Positions 1-8,992 of a stretch of 64,000 nucleotides of DNA are shown here, in pieces. A model generated the notes under the pieces. That model saw nothing but the letters and a program-made list of their open reading frames with translations. It did not search any database and was not told the DNA's origin. The DNA is from Bartonella sp. M0283 (GTDB lineage: Bacteria; Pseudomonadota; Alphaproteobacteria; Rhizobiales; Rhizobiaceae): NCBI RefSeq assembly GCF_016100455.1, contig NZ_JACFSK010000001.1, positions 2,225,771 to 2,289,770 on the forward strand, given 5' to 3'. Positions within the stretch are counted from its first letter, which is position 1. Each line of letters opens with the position of its first letter. The translations under genes and the position numbers were made by a program.

Positions 1-18
1 GGATGTCGCTTTTAAGTG

Positions 19-67
19 CACGCACATCTTATCCAAAAACCGTTTCACACTTTTTGGGATGTGCGTG
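19..67. other. Long imperfect hairpin next to the FAA hydrolase gene
   Basis: Positions 19-28 are the exact reverse complement of 58-67. An inner arm at 33-39 pairs with 51-57, with a small internal bulge. The structure lies just past the stop of the minus-strand hydrolase gene. No clear U-run follows on either strand, so it may be a weak or Rho-assisted terminator or an mRNA 3' structure. The pairing is read directly; the role is inferred. Confidence 0.45.
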
Positions 68-76
68 TCTCACCCC

Positions 77-763
77 TCAACTCACTTTCACGACTAGATC
101 ATCCAGCCCGTCAATATGGCCAACCAATTCGTCACCTTTTTGCACCGGCCCCACGCCTGCCGGCGTTCCCGTCATGATAATATCTCCCGCCTGCAGCACA
201 AATAATTGCGACAAATAGGCAATCATTTCAGGAATTTTCCAGATCATCTCGTTCAAATTGCCCGACTGGCGACCTTTACCGTTCACCGAAAGGGTAATCG
301 AACCTTCGTTCATGTCTTTGGTTTGTGATTTTTCAATCAAATGAGAACAGGGGGCCGAATGTTCAAAAGCCTTTGCCGTTTCCCATGAGCGTCCCGCTTT
401 TTTAAGTTCTGCCTGTAAATCACGTCGCGTCATATCAAGGCCAACAGCAAAACCGAACACACAATCTTCTGCCTCTTTCGTTGTCAGATTTTGTCCACCT
501 TTTTGAAGAGCAACAACAAGCTCTATCTCATGTTCGACATCATGGCTTTTCGGCGGATAAGGGAAAACACCATCAAATACCAGATTATCGGGATTTTTCT
601 GGAAAAAGAATGGTGCTTCCTTTGACGGATCATGCCCCATTTCTATTGCATGATTTGCATAATTGCGACCAACGCAATAAATCCTGTGAACCGGAAAAAC
701 TTTACTGCTTCCTTTGATCGGGATACCGACAATTGCAGGTGGCGTAAATATGAAATCACTCAT
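77..763 (-). CDS. Fumarylacetoacetate hydrolase family protein
   Basis: A 228-residue single-domain member of the FAA hydrolase family. These are metal-dependent enzymes that cleave or decarboxylate acylpyruvates such as fumarylpyruvate, or hydrate related dienoates. Family marks are YCVGRNYANHA near residue 30, PFFFQKNPDNL near 50, an EIELVV metal-site segment near 80, and the C-terminal MTGTPAGVGPV. The length fits the short cytosolic fumarylpyruvate/acylpyruvase subgroup rather than two-domain tyrosine-pathway enzymes. It stands alone, about 165 bp from the neighbouring LysE gene on the same strand. The substrate cannot be assigned from sequence; acylpyruvase or oxaloacetate tautomerase activity is equally possible. 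Confidence 0.85.
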   Translation of the reverse strand: MSDFIFTPPAIVGIPIKGSSKVFPVHRIYCVGRNYANHAIEMGHDPSKEAPFFFQKNPDNLVFDGVFPYPPKSHDVEHEIELVVALQKGGQNLTTKEAEDCVFGFAVGLDMTRRDLQAELKKAGRSWETAKAFEHSAPCSHLIEKSQTKDMNEGSITLSVNGKGRQSGNLNEMIWKIPEMIAYLSQLFVLQAGDIIMTGTPAGVGPVQKGDELVGHIDGLDDLVVKVS

Positions 764-927
764 TTCTTTATCCTCTCGTTTAAAAGAAATTTTCGAGGCC
801 GGAAAAGCCGGATAACGGGCTTCTATAGAAAATTGAATTTTACAAAGTTTTTAACCGTTTTTCCGAATACAAATTTTTGCAACCTTCAAATTTATAGCTA
901 TTTTTCCCGATGAGATGAAGCCGATAT

Positions 928-1575
928 TTATTTAACTTCGGTCACGATCAGCCGGACAGCAAAGGCTGTGAAAATTCCGGCCATTAAAAAATCAAGTATT
1001 CTTACAAAATGCGGGTTTTCTTTTATGGCTCTGGCAAATTTGTCGGCAGCCAAAACCATTGAAACCGTGAAGGGAAGGGATATCGGAATGAAAGAAGCTC
1101 CGAGAAAAAATATCTTTTCAGGCGCATGCGGGTCAAGCGCGTCGACAAATTGCGGCAAAAAGGTCAAATTGAAGAGAAGCACTTTCGGATTTAGAAGATT
1201 GATCGCAAGGCCGGTAAGGTAATTCCGTTTTACGCTGAGTTTCCTCTGCTTTTTCCCGTCGACAAAAAAATTCGACCGGTTCAAAAGCGCTTGTAGTGCA
1301 AGCCATAAGAGATAGACTGAGCCCGCCACTTTGAGGATAAAAAACGCTGTTGGCGAGGCTATTATCAATGCTGAAAGGCCGACAGAGACCGCAAAAACCT
1401 GAATGATAATACCTGTTGTACAACCGGCAATGCAGGCAAGACCGGCCGCTTTTCCCTGCGATATGGCGCGGCCGACAAAAAGCGCCATATCGGGCCCCGG
1501 GATGAGTGTCAAAATGATTGCTGCACCGGCAAATTCCAAAAACACATGGGCGTCTGGCAAGAAAGACATGATCAT
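928..1575 (-). CDS. LysE/RhtB-family amino acid exporter
   Basis: A 215-residue inner-membrane protein of the LysE/RhtB superfamily, which exports amino acids or their analogues. The N-terminal segment has the family signature, a hydrophobic helix followed by LTLIPGPDMALFVGRA. About six membrane segments are visible, with a charged cytoplasmic loop (DGKKQRKLSVKRNYLTG) before LNPKVLLFNLTFLPQFV, as is usual in the family. The start used has a GAGAG ribosome-binding site six bases upstream; a second in-frame ATG lies two codons later. The substrate is unknown. A second member of the family lies at 42074-42712. Confidence 0.88.
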   Translation of the reverse strand: MIMSFLPDAHVFLEFAGAAIILTLIPGPDMALFVGRAISQGKAAGLACIAGCTTGIIIQVFAVSVGLSALIIASPTAFFILKVAGSVYLLWLALQALLNRSNFFVDGKKQRKLSVKRNYLTGLAINLLNPKVLLFNLTFLPQFVDALDPHAPEKIFFLGASFIPISLPFTVSMVLAADKFARAIKENPHFVRILDFLMAGIFTAFAVRLIVTEVK

Positions 1576-1753
1576 GATCTCTCGTTAATCATCTTTGTCT
1601 TATTGTTTTATCAAACCATTTCAATCTGTTTTTATAAGTTTTATGTAAGAAAAAATTTTTGATTGCTTGCATGGTTGCTATCTCCTGATAAAACAGCTCA
1701 TATCAATTCAATCGGGTCAATCAATTGGGGCCATTAATTATCGGACAGAAAAA

Positions 1754-2974
1754 ATGGAAAAGTCGAAAAACGTTAAAAAAGTTGTACTGGCCTATTCAGG
1801 CGGCCTTGATACTTCAATCATATTAAAATGGTTGCAAACCGAGCTTGGTGCTGAAGTCATCACCTTCACAGCCGATCTGGGGCAGGGCGAAGAGCTTGAG
1901 CCGGCACGCCGCAAAGCCGAAATGCTCGGTGCCAAACAGATTTTTATGGAAGACCTGCGCGAAGAATTTGTTCGCGATTTCGTATTTCCGATGTTTCGCG
2001 CCAATGCAGTTTATGAAGGGGTCTACCTTCTTGGAACATCAATTGCCCGCCCGCTCATTTCAAAACATCTGATTGAAATTGCCAAAAAAACCGGTGCCGA
2101 TGCGATTGCTCATGGTGCGACAGGCAAAGGCAATGATCAGGTTCGTTTCGAACTTTCAGCTTATGCTTTGAACCCCGATATCAAGATCATTGCGCCATGG
2201 CGTGACTGGAATTTCAAAAGCCGTACAGAACTTCTGGATTTTGCCCAGAAACATCAGATTCCTGTGACCAAAGATAAACAGGGCGAAGCACCGTTTTCGG
2301 TCGACGCAAATTTGCTACACTCTTCTTCAGAGGGCAAAGTATTGGAAGACCCGTCACTTCCGGCTCCCGAATATGTGCATTTGCGCACTGTCTCTCCTGA
2401 AAATGCACCCGATAAACCCACAATTATCACCATCGGCTTCAAGAATGGCGACGCCGTTTCAATCAATGGCAAACAAATGTCGCCGGCAACTTTGCTGACC
2501 GAACTCAATAAATATGGTCACGACAACGGAATCGGTCGTGTCGATCTGGTTGAAAACCGCTTTGTCGGCATGAAGTCACGCGGCGTCTATGAAACGCCGG
2601 GCGGTACAATCCTCCTTGCAGCCCACCGCGCTATTGAATCCATCACGCTTGATCGCGGTGCAGCGCATCTGAAGGACGAGTTGATGCCGCGTTATGCCGA
2701 GTTGATTTACAACGGTTTCTGGTTCTCTCCCGAACGCAAAATGTTGCAGGCAGCAATCGATCTGTCGCAAGAAAATGTTGAAGGGGAAGTCAAGCTGAAA
2801 CTCTATAAGGGCAATGTCATTATTGAAGGTCGCAAGAGTGACAAATCGCTCTATTCAAGTTCGCTTGTGACATTTGAAGATGACCACGGCGCCTATAACC
2901 AGAAAGATGCCGCCGGCTTCATCAAATTGAATGCTTTGCGTCTTCGCACTCTTGCTGCGCGCGACCGCAAATAA
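1754..2974 (+). CDS. argG: Argininosuccinate synthase
   Basis: ArgG joins citrulline and aspartate using ATP to make argininosuccinate, the next-to-last step of arginine synthesis. The protein is 406 residues from the ATG at 1754, the usual family length. The N-terminal PP-loop AYSGGLDTS binds ATP, and [13 protein letters not shown] and the later [11 protein letters not shown] segment are also typical. An in-frame start 29 codons upstream (1667) would add residues that do not look like the family, so 1754 is preferred. The gene is alone on the plus strand and is closed by a strong intrinsic terminator at 2997. Confidence 0.97.
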   Translation: MEKSKNVKKVVLAYSGGLDTSIILKWLQTELGAEVITFTADLGQGEELEPARRKAEMLGAKQIFMEDLREEFVRDFVFPMFRANAVYEGVYLLGTSIARPLISKHLIEIAKKTGADAIAHGATGKGNDQVRFELSAYALNPDIKIIAPWRDWNFKSRTELLDFAQKHQIPVTKDKQGEAPFSVDANLLHSSSEGKVLEDPSLPAPEYVHLRTVSPENAPDKPTIITIGFKNGDAVSINGKQMSPATLLTELNKYGHDNGIGRVDLVENRFVGMKSRGVYETPGGTILLAAHRAIESITLDRGAAHLKDELMPRYAELIYNGFWFSPERKMLQAAIDLSQENVEGEVKLKLYKGNVIIEGRKSDKSLYSSSLVTFEDDHGAYNQKDAAGFIKLNALRLRTLAARDRK

Positions 2975-2996
2975 GCATTTTTACTTGGATTTTACC

Positions 2997-3029
2997 AAAG
3001 CTCCGGAATGAATTTTCCGGAGCTTTTTA
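2997..3029 (+). terminator. Intrinsic terminator of argG
   Basis: A perfect 12-bp stem (2997-3008 with 3015-3026) around a six-base loop runs into a T-rich tract, 22 bases after the argG stop. Confidence 0.9.
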
Positions 3030-3240
3030 TTGTCTTTTGTCATCTCCTAATCTACCCCAAATCTGGCACGTTAAGTCGTTAAAAGATTTCTACAAAACAA
3101 CAAAAATTGCCGATGCCGATAATCAAGCGCTTTTCGGCCCATGCGCCAAGGTGAAGAACCCCGAATACCTGTTGAAGGATTGTTTTTTTCCTTATGCTGG
3201 CCTAAATCTACAAGAGAACTAAATTGGAAAGGCTTCTCGG

Positions 3241-3438
3241 ATGACACAAAATCTTGGTAGCGTTGATCGCATTATCCGTATCATCATCGGTATTGTTCTA
3301 CTTTCTCTTATTTTCTTTCTTGATAGTGGCGCGCGCTGGTTTGGCTTGATCGGACTTATACCACTTCTCACCGCAATTATCGGTTTTTGCCCGCTTTACA
3401 AAATATTCGGCCTATCAAGCTGCCCATTGAAACACTGA
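3241..3438 (+). CDS. DUF2892 (YgaP-type) small membrane protein
   Basis: A 65-residue protein of the DUF2892 family, found as the membrane part of YgaP-like rhodanese proteins and as stand-alone short proteins. It begins MTQNLGSVDRIIRIIIG and ends in a second helix followed by CPLYKIFGLSSCP, with the family's cysteine pair near the C-terminus. Two membrane helices are visible. No rhodanese domain is attached and no rhodanese gene is adjacent. The function of the stand-alone form is not established. The gene is monocistronic. Confidence 0.85.
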   Translation: MTQNLGSVDRIIRIIIGIVLLSLIFFLDSGARWFGLIGLIPLLTAIIGFCPLYKIFGLSSCPLKH

Positions 3439-3484
3439 TAAAACGATTAGCCGCTTTGATACTTGACCAAAAAACATCAGTCCG

Positions 3485-4063
3485 TTAGCGGGTTCCCATG
3501 TACAGTAGTTCCGGAATTTGGATAATGCTCGGATAAGTCACTAACATCATTCCGCCCGTGAAACTCAATGTGAAAATAATTGTTGCGACGATGACACCGG
3601 TTGCACCATTCATAAAAGCCGGTGTTCCAATCGGGTTCCGGTTGATCGGCTTTTCTTCTTTGTCTTCCGGATCATCATCAAGCGTGACAATGAATAAGCC
3701 AAGATTGAGAAGTGGTATGATCAGGAGCCAGGCAGCGCCTTTTTTACCGAATCCGTCCCGCGCACGGGAAACAGAAAGGTACATGGCGATATAACCGAAC
3801 AGAAATGGCGGGACAGCTGCGAGCAATACCAGAAATGCCAGTGGCAATGTGCCAATTAATCTGAACACTAGCAAATTGATTGCATAAGTTAATAAAACAT
3901 AGCCCAAAAAAGCTACGGCAAGCATAAACATATAGGGAATGCGATAAAGCGTCTTCAAACTGATATTGGTAAAATAGGCAAGCACAGCACCAAAAAGAAA
4001 CGCAAGTAGAAGTCCATCCAGTGAAAGAACAAAACCTTTAATAGAAAAAATGTAACTTAACAT
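3485..4063 (-). CDS. Multi-pass membrane protein, possibly DUF805-like
   Basis: A hydrophobic protein of about 192 residues with five or six predicted membrane segments and one acidic cytosolic loop (LDDDPEDKEEKP, around residue 140). The stretch SRARDGFGKKGAAWLL followed by a proline-containing helix recalls the DUF805 family motif, but I would not assign it firmly. The ATG at 4063 is preferred over an in-frame TTG seven codons upstream (4084). It converges on the DUF2892 gene. No function can be given. Confidence 0.7.
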   Translation of the reverse strand: MLSYIFSIKGFVLSLDGLLLAFLFGAVLAYFTNISLKTLYRIPYMFMLAVAFLGYVLLTYAINLLVFRLIGTLPLAFLVLLAAVPPFLFGYIAMYLSVSRARDGFGKKGAAWLLIIPLLNLGLFIVTLDDDPEDKEEKPINRNPIGTPAFMNGATGVIVATIIFTLSFTGGMMLVTYPSIIQIPELLYMGTR

Positions 4064-4204
4064 TTCTATTACGTCTTTCTGCAATTGCTGTTCGAGTAAT
4101 TACAAAACTTATGTGAATAATTTTGCCTTTTAAAAATCTTTTTTAAACGACCATATTCCTCGCTTTTTAAAGAATAGTATCGTTACCCGGATCGAGCTAT
4201 ATAT

Positions 4205-4218
4205 ATCCCGATCGGGAT
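4205..4218. repeat. Perfect 14-bp palindrome with a nearby extra half-site
   Basis: ATCCCGATCGGGAT at 4205-4218 is a perfect palindrome set in AT-rich sequence. A third half-site copy, ATCGGGA, follows about ten bases later. It lies roughly 140 bp upstream of the minus-strand membrane-protein gene starting at 4063, so it could be an operator. No cognate regulator can be named. Confidence 0.4.
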
Positions 4219-4334
4219 TATATCTCAATCGGGACCGGGGACGTGAACAACAATGCAATAATAAGATTAATGCCGATTGAAAAACACATCGCCTTTAGCT
4301 GTTATTATTCATTAAATATTATTTGATCTGCATA

Positions 4335-4487
4335 TTAATGACGATCGACCGAAACGCCATTTTTATCGATTGTCATTTCGATGCCTGAGGGTTTTTGCTG
4401 CTGTTTCTGTTGGTAAAATTTATAACCCAAGCCCGCTACAACAACGATAAGAACGCCAATAATAAGAAAAAGGAAATTTCGGTTCAT
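4335..4487 (-). CDS. 50-residue single-pass membrane protein
   Basis: A short open frame reading MNRNFLFLIIGVLIVVV, then YKFYQQKQQQK and the polar tail ending DKNGVSVDRH. It has one N-terminal membrane helix (residues 5-20), a Gln/Lys-rich juxtamembrane stretch and a short acidic tail. A good ribosome-binding site (AGGGAGC) sits about seven bases before the ATG at 4487, and a TAA ends it at 4335-4337. It lies downstream of polA on the same strand. Short proteins of this layout occur in Rhizobiales, but I know of no function. The ribosome-binding site and amphipathic organisation argue that it is real. Confidence 0.65.
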   Translation of the reverse strand: MNRNFLFLIIGVLIVVVAGLGYKFYQQKQQQKPSGIEMTIDKNGVSVDRH

Positions 4488-4607
4488 CAAATTGCTCCCT
4501 ACTCAAAGTAATAGGGAGCAATATGGAGCATTATTTTCTATTTCAAGGGCAGTATTACCCGGTTTTCAATTCAGAATAACCGGAGAACACTTTCGATATT
4601 GCTCATT

Positions 4608-7556
4608 TTAATGGGCTTCATCCCAATTTTTAGCTGCACGTGCATCCACTTTAAGTGGCACAGATAAGGATAGTGCCGGCATGGTCGCATTCTCCATCAC
4701 ATTTTTTACAAGAGCAGTGGTTTTTTCAACTTCATTTTCAGGCAATTCGAAAATCAGTTCATCATGAACCTGCAACAACATTTTAGCCGATAAGCCGGCT
4801 TCCTTTAGCGCATCATCCATTTTTATCATGGCACGGCGGATAATATCGGCGGCAGCCCCCTGAATCGGTGCATTGATTGCAGCTCGTTCGTTGAATGCCC
4901 GCACTTGTGCACTTTTGGAATTGATATCGGGATAATGTGCACGCCGCCCGAAAATTGTCTCTACAAAACCATGCTCATGCGCAAACGCTTTGGTCTTTTC
5001 CATATAATCTTTAATGCCCGGAAAACGTTCGAAATAGGTGCGGATATATTGGGCTGCTTCTTCGCGCGGAATCGATAATTGGTTAGCAAGTCCGAAAGCG
5101 GAAATGCCATAAATAATACCGAAATTGATCGCTTTGGCACGGCGACGAACTTCCGGTGGCATACCCTCGATCGGCACACCGAACATTTCCGATGCGGTCA
5201 TTGCATGAATATCAAGGCCGTCTGCAAATGCTTTTTTCAAAGCTTTGATATCGGCGACATGGGCAAGAACACGCAGTTCAATCTGGCTGTAATCGGCAGA
5301 CAGTAGCAAATTGCCGGGACCGGCTATAAAAGCGGCACGGATTTTTCTTCCCTCCGGTGTGCGAACCGGAATATTTTGCAAATTCGGATCTGACGAGGCA
5401 AGCCGTCCGGTTGACGTTGCCGCCATTGAATAGTTTGTATGGACGCGCCCCGTATTAGGCAAAATATAATTCGGGAGTGCATCGGTATAAGTCGATTTCA
5501 ATTTTGTTAGCTGACGCCAATCAACAATCTTGCGGGGTAATTCATGCCCCTCGGCCGCCAGATCTTCAAGAACCTGAGCCGATGTTGACCATTGACCGGT
5601 TTTGGTTTTCGAGCCGCCGGGCAAGCCCATTTTGCCGAATAAAATTTCACCCAATTGTTTGGGCGAACCGATATTGAACTTTTCTCCGGCAAGTTGATAG
5701 ATTTCGTCTTCCAATGCCGCTGCCGATTGGGCAAGCTCGCCGGATAATCGCGACAATAATTGCCGGTCAACCAGAACACCGCGTTCTTCCATGCGGGCAA
5801 GAACTGTCACCAATGGCCGCTCCAGACGCTCATAAACACGGGTAACACCGCGAGCGACAATTTGGGGTTTTAAAACCCGCCAAAGTCGCAACGTAACATC
5901 GGCATCTTCGGCCGCATATTGGGTTGCCCGTTTCAAATCGACAGCAGCAAAACCGGTTGCTGTTTTTCCACTTCCGGCAACCTCTTTGAATGTTATCGGC
6001 TTATGCCCCAACCAGCGCTCGGACAATGCGTCCATTCCATGGGTCAATGTTCCGGCATCAAGAACATAGGAAAGCAACATCGTATCGTCGAATGACCGGA
6101 TTGTGACATGATATTGTCGCATCACCAGCCAATCATATTTCATATTTTGTGCAATTTTTAAAATCGCCGGATTTTCCAAGACCGGCTTCAATAAAGCGAC
6201 CGCTTTTTGTGTGTCAATTTGTCCCTTTAAGCGTCCGCCACCCAGTAAATCATTGCCACCATCGACATGATTAAGTGGCACATAGGCCGCTTCACCGGGA
6301 TTAAGACCTATAGAAAAGCCGACAAGTTCCGCTTGCATCGGGTCAAGCGAGGTCGTTTCGGTATCGAATGCAAAGAACCCCTGCTCCTTTGCCCGGTCGA
6401 GCCATTGTTTCAGTTCGGCTTCGTCCGTTATGGTGTGATAAGCGGTCGTATCTATTTTTTCTGTGAGCGCTTCTTTTTTACGTTTTTCTGCAAGAAGCTG
6501 CGGGGTGTTTTCTTGTGCTTCGTCGGAGCCGTTTTTTTGTTCTTCTTGAACATTGCCACGCACGTCCGGCGCTCCGCCAACATCGGAACCTTCCTCAAGA
6601 TCCGGACCATGGGCACTTTTTCCCCATTCGACCTCAAGATTGACCGGCTCGATCAAAGCTGCATCACAATTGGTCGCTTCCGCAACACGGCGCGTCAAAG
6701 AATTGAATTCCATTGCTTTCAAAAAGCCGATAAGGCGCGGCCCGTCGGTTGGCTCCAACAGGAGGCCATCAAGACCGGTTTCAAGCGGAACATCGGTTTT
6801 TAAGGTTACAAGTTGACGCGCCAATCTTGCCTGATCGGCAAATTCGATAATATTTTCCCGACGTTTCTTTTGTTTGATATCGCCGGCATGAGCCAACAGC
6901 GTATCAAGATTACCGAATTCATCAAGAAGCTGGGCTGCTGTTTTCGGGCCAATACCTGGCACACCGGGAACATTATCGGTCGAATCACCTGTAAGCGATT
7001 GCAAATCAATCATCTTTTCAGGCGGAACACCCCATTTCTCGACAACTTCCTCAATTCCGATCGGGCGGTCTTTCATGCTGTCATACATCCCAACCTGTTG
7101 ATTGACGAGCTGCATGAGGTCTTTATCGGAAGAAATGATTGTGGTTTTTGCACCACTTCGGGTGGCCTCAGAAGCATAGGTTGCAATGATGTCGTCTGCC
7201 TCATAACCTTCTTTTTCAATGCATGGCAGATTGAAAGCGCGGGTTGCCTGCCTGATAAGGCTGAATTGGGGAATAAGATCGTCGGGCGGAGTAGGGCGGT
7301 TCGCTTTATATTCGGGATATATTTTTTTCCGGAATGTTTCCGACGAATAATCAAAAATGACAGCAAAATGCGTTGGCACGACGCCAACTGCAGTATCACG
7401 CGCATCGCACAGCAATTTCCAGAGCATATTGCAAAAACCGGCCAGTGCGCCAACAGGCAAACCGTCTTTTTTCCGGGTTAATGGCGGCAAAGCGTGATAG
7501 GCACGAAAAATATAGCTTGAACCGTCAACGAGAAAAAGGTGATCATTTTTTTGCAT
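4608..7556 (-). CDS. polA: DNA polymerase I
   Basis: Pol I fills gaps and removes RNA primers during replication and repair. Of 982 residues, about 1-300 form the 5' nuclease (LVDGSSYIFRAYH, then GDSTDNVPGVPGIGPKTA). About 385-570 form the 3'-5' exonuclease, with its acidic motif intact (FAFDTETTSLDP near 394). The rest is the polymerase, with motif A DYSQIELR near 751, the O-helix RRRAKAINFGIIYG and motif C QVHDEL near 929. Between nuclease and exonuclease is a low-complexity, Glu/Gly-rich linker. The start at 7556 is preferred over 7571 because AGGA lies at the right distance before it. It is divergent from the transporter operon. Confidence 0.97.
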   Translation of the reverse strand: MQKNDHLFLVDGSSYIFRAYHALPPLTRKKDGLPVGALAGFCNMLWKLLCDARDTAVGVVPTHFAVIFDYSSETFRKKIYPEYKANRPTPPDDLIPQFSLIRQATRAFNLPCIEKEGYEADDIIATYASEATRSGAKTTIISSDKDLMQLVNQQVGMYDSMKDRPIGIEEVVEKWGVPPEKMIDLQSLTGDSTDNVPGVPGIGPKTAAQLLDEFGNLDTLLAHAGDIKQKKRRENIIEFADQARLARQLVTLKTDVPLETGLDGLLLEPTDGPRLIGFLKAMEFNSLTRRVAEATNCDAALIEPVNLEVEWGKSAHGPDLEEGSDVGGAPDVRGNVQEEQKNGSDEAQENTPQLLAEKRKKEALTEKIDTTAYHTITDEAELKQWLDRAKEQGFFAFDTETTSLDPMQAELVGFSIGLNPGEAAYVPLNHVDGGNDLLGGGRLKGQIDTQKAVALLKPVLENPAILKIAQNMKYDWLVMRQYHVTIRSFDDTMLLSYVLDAGTLTHGMDALSERWLGHKPITFKEVAGSGKTATGFAAVDLKRATQYAAEDADVTLRLWRVLKPQIVARGVTRVYERLERPLVTVLARMEERGVLVDRQLLSRLSGELAQSAAALEDEIYQLAGEKFNIGSPKQLGEILFGKMGLPGGSKTKTGQWSTSAQVLEDLAAEGHELPRKIVDWRQLTKLKSTYTDALPNYILPNTGRVHTNYSMAATSTGRLASSDPNLQNIPVRTPEGRKIRAAFIAGPGNLLLSADYSQIELRVLAHVADIKALKKAFADGLDIHAMTASEMFGVPIEGMPPEVRRRAKAINFGIIYGISAFGLANQLSIPREEAAQYIRTYFERFPGIKDYMEKTKAFAHEHGFVETIFGRRAHYPDINSKSAQVRAFNERAAINAPIQGAAADIIRRAMIKMDDALKEAGLSAKMLLQVHDELIFELPENEVEKTTALVKNVMENATMPALSLSVPLKVDARAAKNWDEAH

Positions 7557-7722
7557 TGTCAATCCTGACATAGAATTCTGAAAACATTACATAAGTTAAA
7601 GAGCATATTGAACCCAAATAGCCCATTAGCAAACGATAGAAAATGTGGTGCGGGCAAAATTTATCGTTAGCCTTTTCGGACACTTTTCACGCATTTGTTA
7701 CAAAATGTTAATATAGTTGCCC

Positions 7723-7752
7723 TTGAAAAGCCATTTTTAAATTCTTTTATAT
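7723..7752 (+). promoter_or_regulatory. Candidate sigma-70 promoter of the small RNA
   Basis: TTGAAA at 7723-7728 and TTATAT at 7747-7752 are 18 bp apart. They would place the transcript start near 7758, at the foot of the first hairpin. Confidence 0.45.
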
Positions 7753-7757
7753 GACCT

Positions 7758-7907
7758 ATCGACACTGCGTCGATATGTCCGGTTGTCCGGCTTTGTCCCC
7801 CGCCGTTTACCGGATACAACAGTCTACTTTCCCTCTCCGGACTGTTGAGTGAGTGCAGTAAAAAAGACCGTTGTGGTTCCCCCCTCTCCGCAACGGTCTA
7901 TTTTTTT
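7758..7907 (+). ncRNA. Candidate AbcR-like (alpha-r15) trans-acting small RNA
   Basis: Three hairpins are visible: ATCGAC/GTCGAT at 7758-7774, an 8-bp stem at 7817-7824/7840-7847, and a terminator stem at 7865-7873/7891-7899 followed by seven Ts. The loops of the second and third hairpins both carry a C/T-rich anti-Shine-Dalgarno motif (CCCTCTCC). In Sinorhizobium the tandem AbcR (SmrC15/16, alpha-r15) RNAs lie, as I recall, next to polA and repress ABC-transporter solute-binding-protein mRNAs through such loops. Here CCCCTCT (7881-7887) is the exact complement of AGAGGGG (8120-8126), the ribosome-binding site of the next gene, which encodes just such a protein. Structure and complementarity are seen; family membership is inferred from position and loops. 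A long leader with an attenuator is the alternative. Confidence 0.55.
7865..7907 (+). terminator. Intrinsic terminator of the candidate small RNA
   Basis: A nine-bp perfect stem (AGACCGTTG with CAACGGTCT) is extended by weak pairs and followed after one A by seven Ts. Its large loop carries the C-rich anti-Shine-Dalgarno motif. Confidence 0.85.
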
Positions 7908-8132
7908 GTGCTTGGTATGAAGGCGGTTTTTATGGTGGTTTATTCTACCATATTTATGATTACACGTTTTTCTTTCTTCTGCCAGCCGGTTATCGGGCAT
8001 CGTTTTTTAAAAAAATAAGAAAAACCGGTTTTCCTTTTTTATTCGATTTACCCCTCTTTGTAACAGAGAAAATCTATATTAACATAAGTTGTTCAACAAT
8101 ATTATTGAACTAAAAGCAAAGAGGGGAAAATC

Positions 8133-8969
8133 ATGAATTTTTTATCAAGCAAATATATTAAAATAGGGGCCTATTTTTTTCTTGGTTTTTTGTTTTTAAC
8201 CTTTCAAGCTTCCGCCGAGTTGCTCGAAAAAGGTAAACTTTCTATCGGCTCCGATCTGACATATCCACCCTATGCCTATATGGCCGACAACAAGCCGGCC
8301 GGCTTCGATGTAGAATTTTCAGAATTGCTTGCAAAACAAATGGGACTTCAACCGAATTTTGTTGATACCCGTTTTTCCAGTCTGATCACCGGAATGCGGT
8401 CATTCAAATTCGACATCATTGCTTCAGCGATGTTTATTTCGGATGAGCGAAGCAAAGTTCTCGATTTTATTCCTTACATCAAAACCGGCAATTCCATGAT
8501 GGTTTTGAAGGGATCTTCATTCCAGCCGGCAAAAGAAGATGAATTGTGTGGTAAAACAGTGGGATCAATCCGCGGTGGTGCCTGGGTTCCGGCTCTGCGC
8601 GCTCTTTCAACCGACTATTGCAGCAAAAACGGCAAAGCTCCATTGACGGTCAATGAATATGATACGGATCCCCAAGTCACACAAGCATTACGTTCAGGCA
8701 CAATTGATGTCCAAATGTCCGACGCCAGTGTAATTTCAAGTGTAATGGAGCGGTTTCCAGACCAATTCGAGGTAACCAGTCACGAATTGATTTATCCGGT
8801 ACTCATCGGAATTGGCATTGGTAAAAATAATAAAGATATCGGCCAACAGGTTTCACAAGCTTTCGAGGCTCTCAGACAAGATGGCAGTTATGCCAAATTA
8901 TTGGAAAAATATCATTTTTTCGCGCCTGATCAGGCCGACATCGATGCTGCTGTCAACAAGCTGAAATAA
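8133..8969 (+). CDS. Family 3 solute-binding protein of an amino-acid-type ABC transporter
   Basis: A 278-residue periplasmic binding protein. The first ~28 residues are a signal peptide (charged start, hydrophobic core, cleavage near FQASA). The mature part begins LLEKGKLSIGSDLTYPPYAY and continues GFDVEFSELLAKQMG, the classic start of the bacterial extracellular solute-binding family 3 (polar amino acids, opines and related compounds). Two cysteines in the second half could form a disulphide. It is the first gene of an operon with a fused permease-ATPase, a GntR regulator and a DUF1989 protein. The strong AGAGGGG ribosome-binding site at 8120-8126 is complementary to the upstream small RNA, suggesting translational repression. 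The DUF1989 partner suggests a nitrogen-rich, urea- or amidine-related ligand, which is unproven. Confidence 0.9.
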   Translation: MNFLSSKYIKIGAYFFLGFLFLTFQASAELLEKGKLSIGSDLTYPPYAYMADNKPAGFDVEFSELLAKQMGLQPNFVDTRFSSLITGMRSFKFDIIASAMFISDERSKVLDFIPYIKTGNSMMVLKGSSFQPAKEDELCGKTVGSIRGGAWVPALRALSTDYCSKNGKAPLTVNEYDTDPQVTQALRSGTIDVQMSDASVISSVMERFPDQFEVTSHELIYPVLIGIGIGKNNKDIGQQVSQAFEALRQDGSYAKLLEKYHFFAPDQADIDAAVNKLK

Positions 8970-8992
8970 ATCCGGCGAGGTGAAACGATAAT

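Larger units (their letters stand above)
7572..8132. other. 561-bp intergenic region between polA and the transporter operon
   Basis: The left part must hold the polA promoter. The middle holds a candidate plus-strand small RNA with its own promoter and terminator. The right part (7910-8110) is AT-rich, includes the palindromic AAAACCGGTTTT near 8025, and ends in the strong ribosome-binding site of the solute-binding protein gene. I see no other gene in it. Confidence 0.7.

Noticed and set aside
3037..3222. A 61-codon open frame between argG and the DUF2892 gene.
   Set aside because: It starts inside the terminator tail of argG, has no good ribosome-binding site and no recognisable motif; more likely non-coding.
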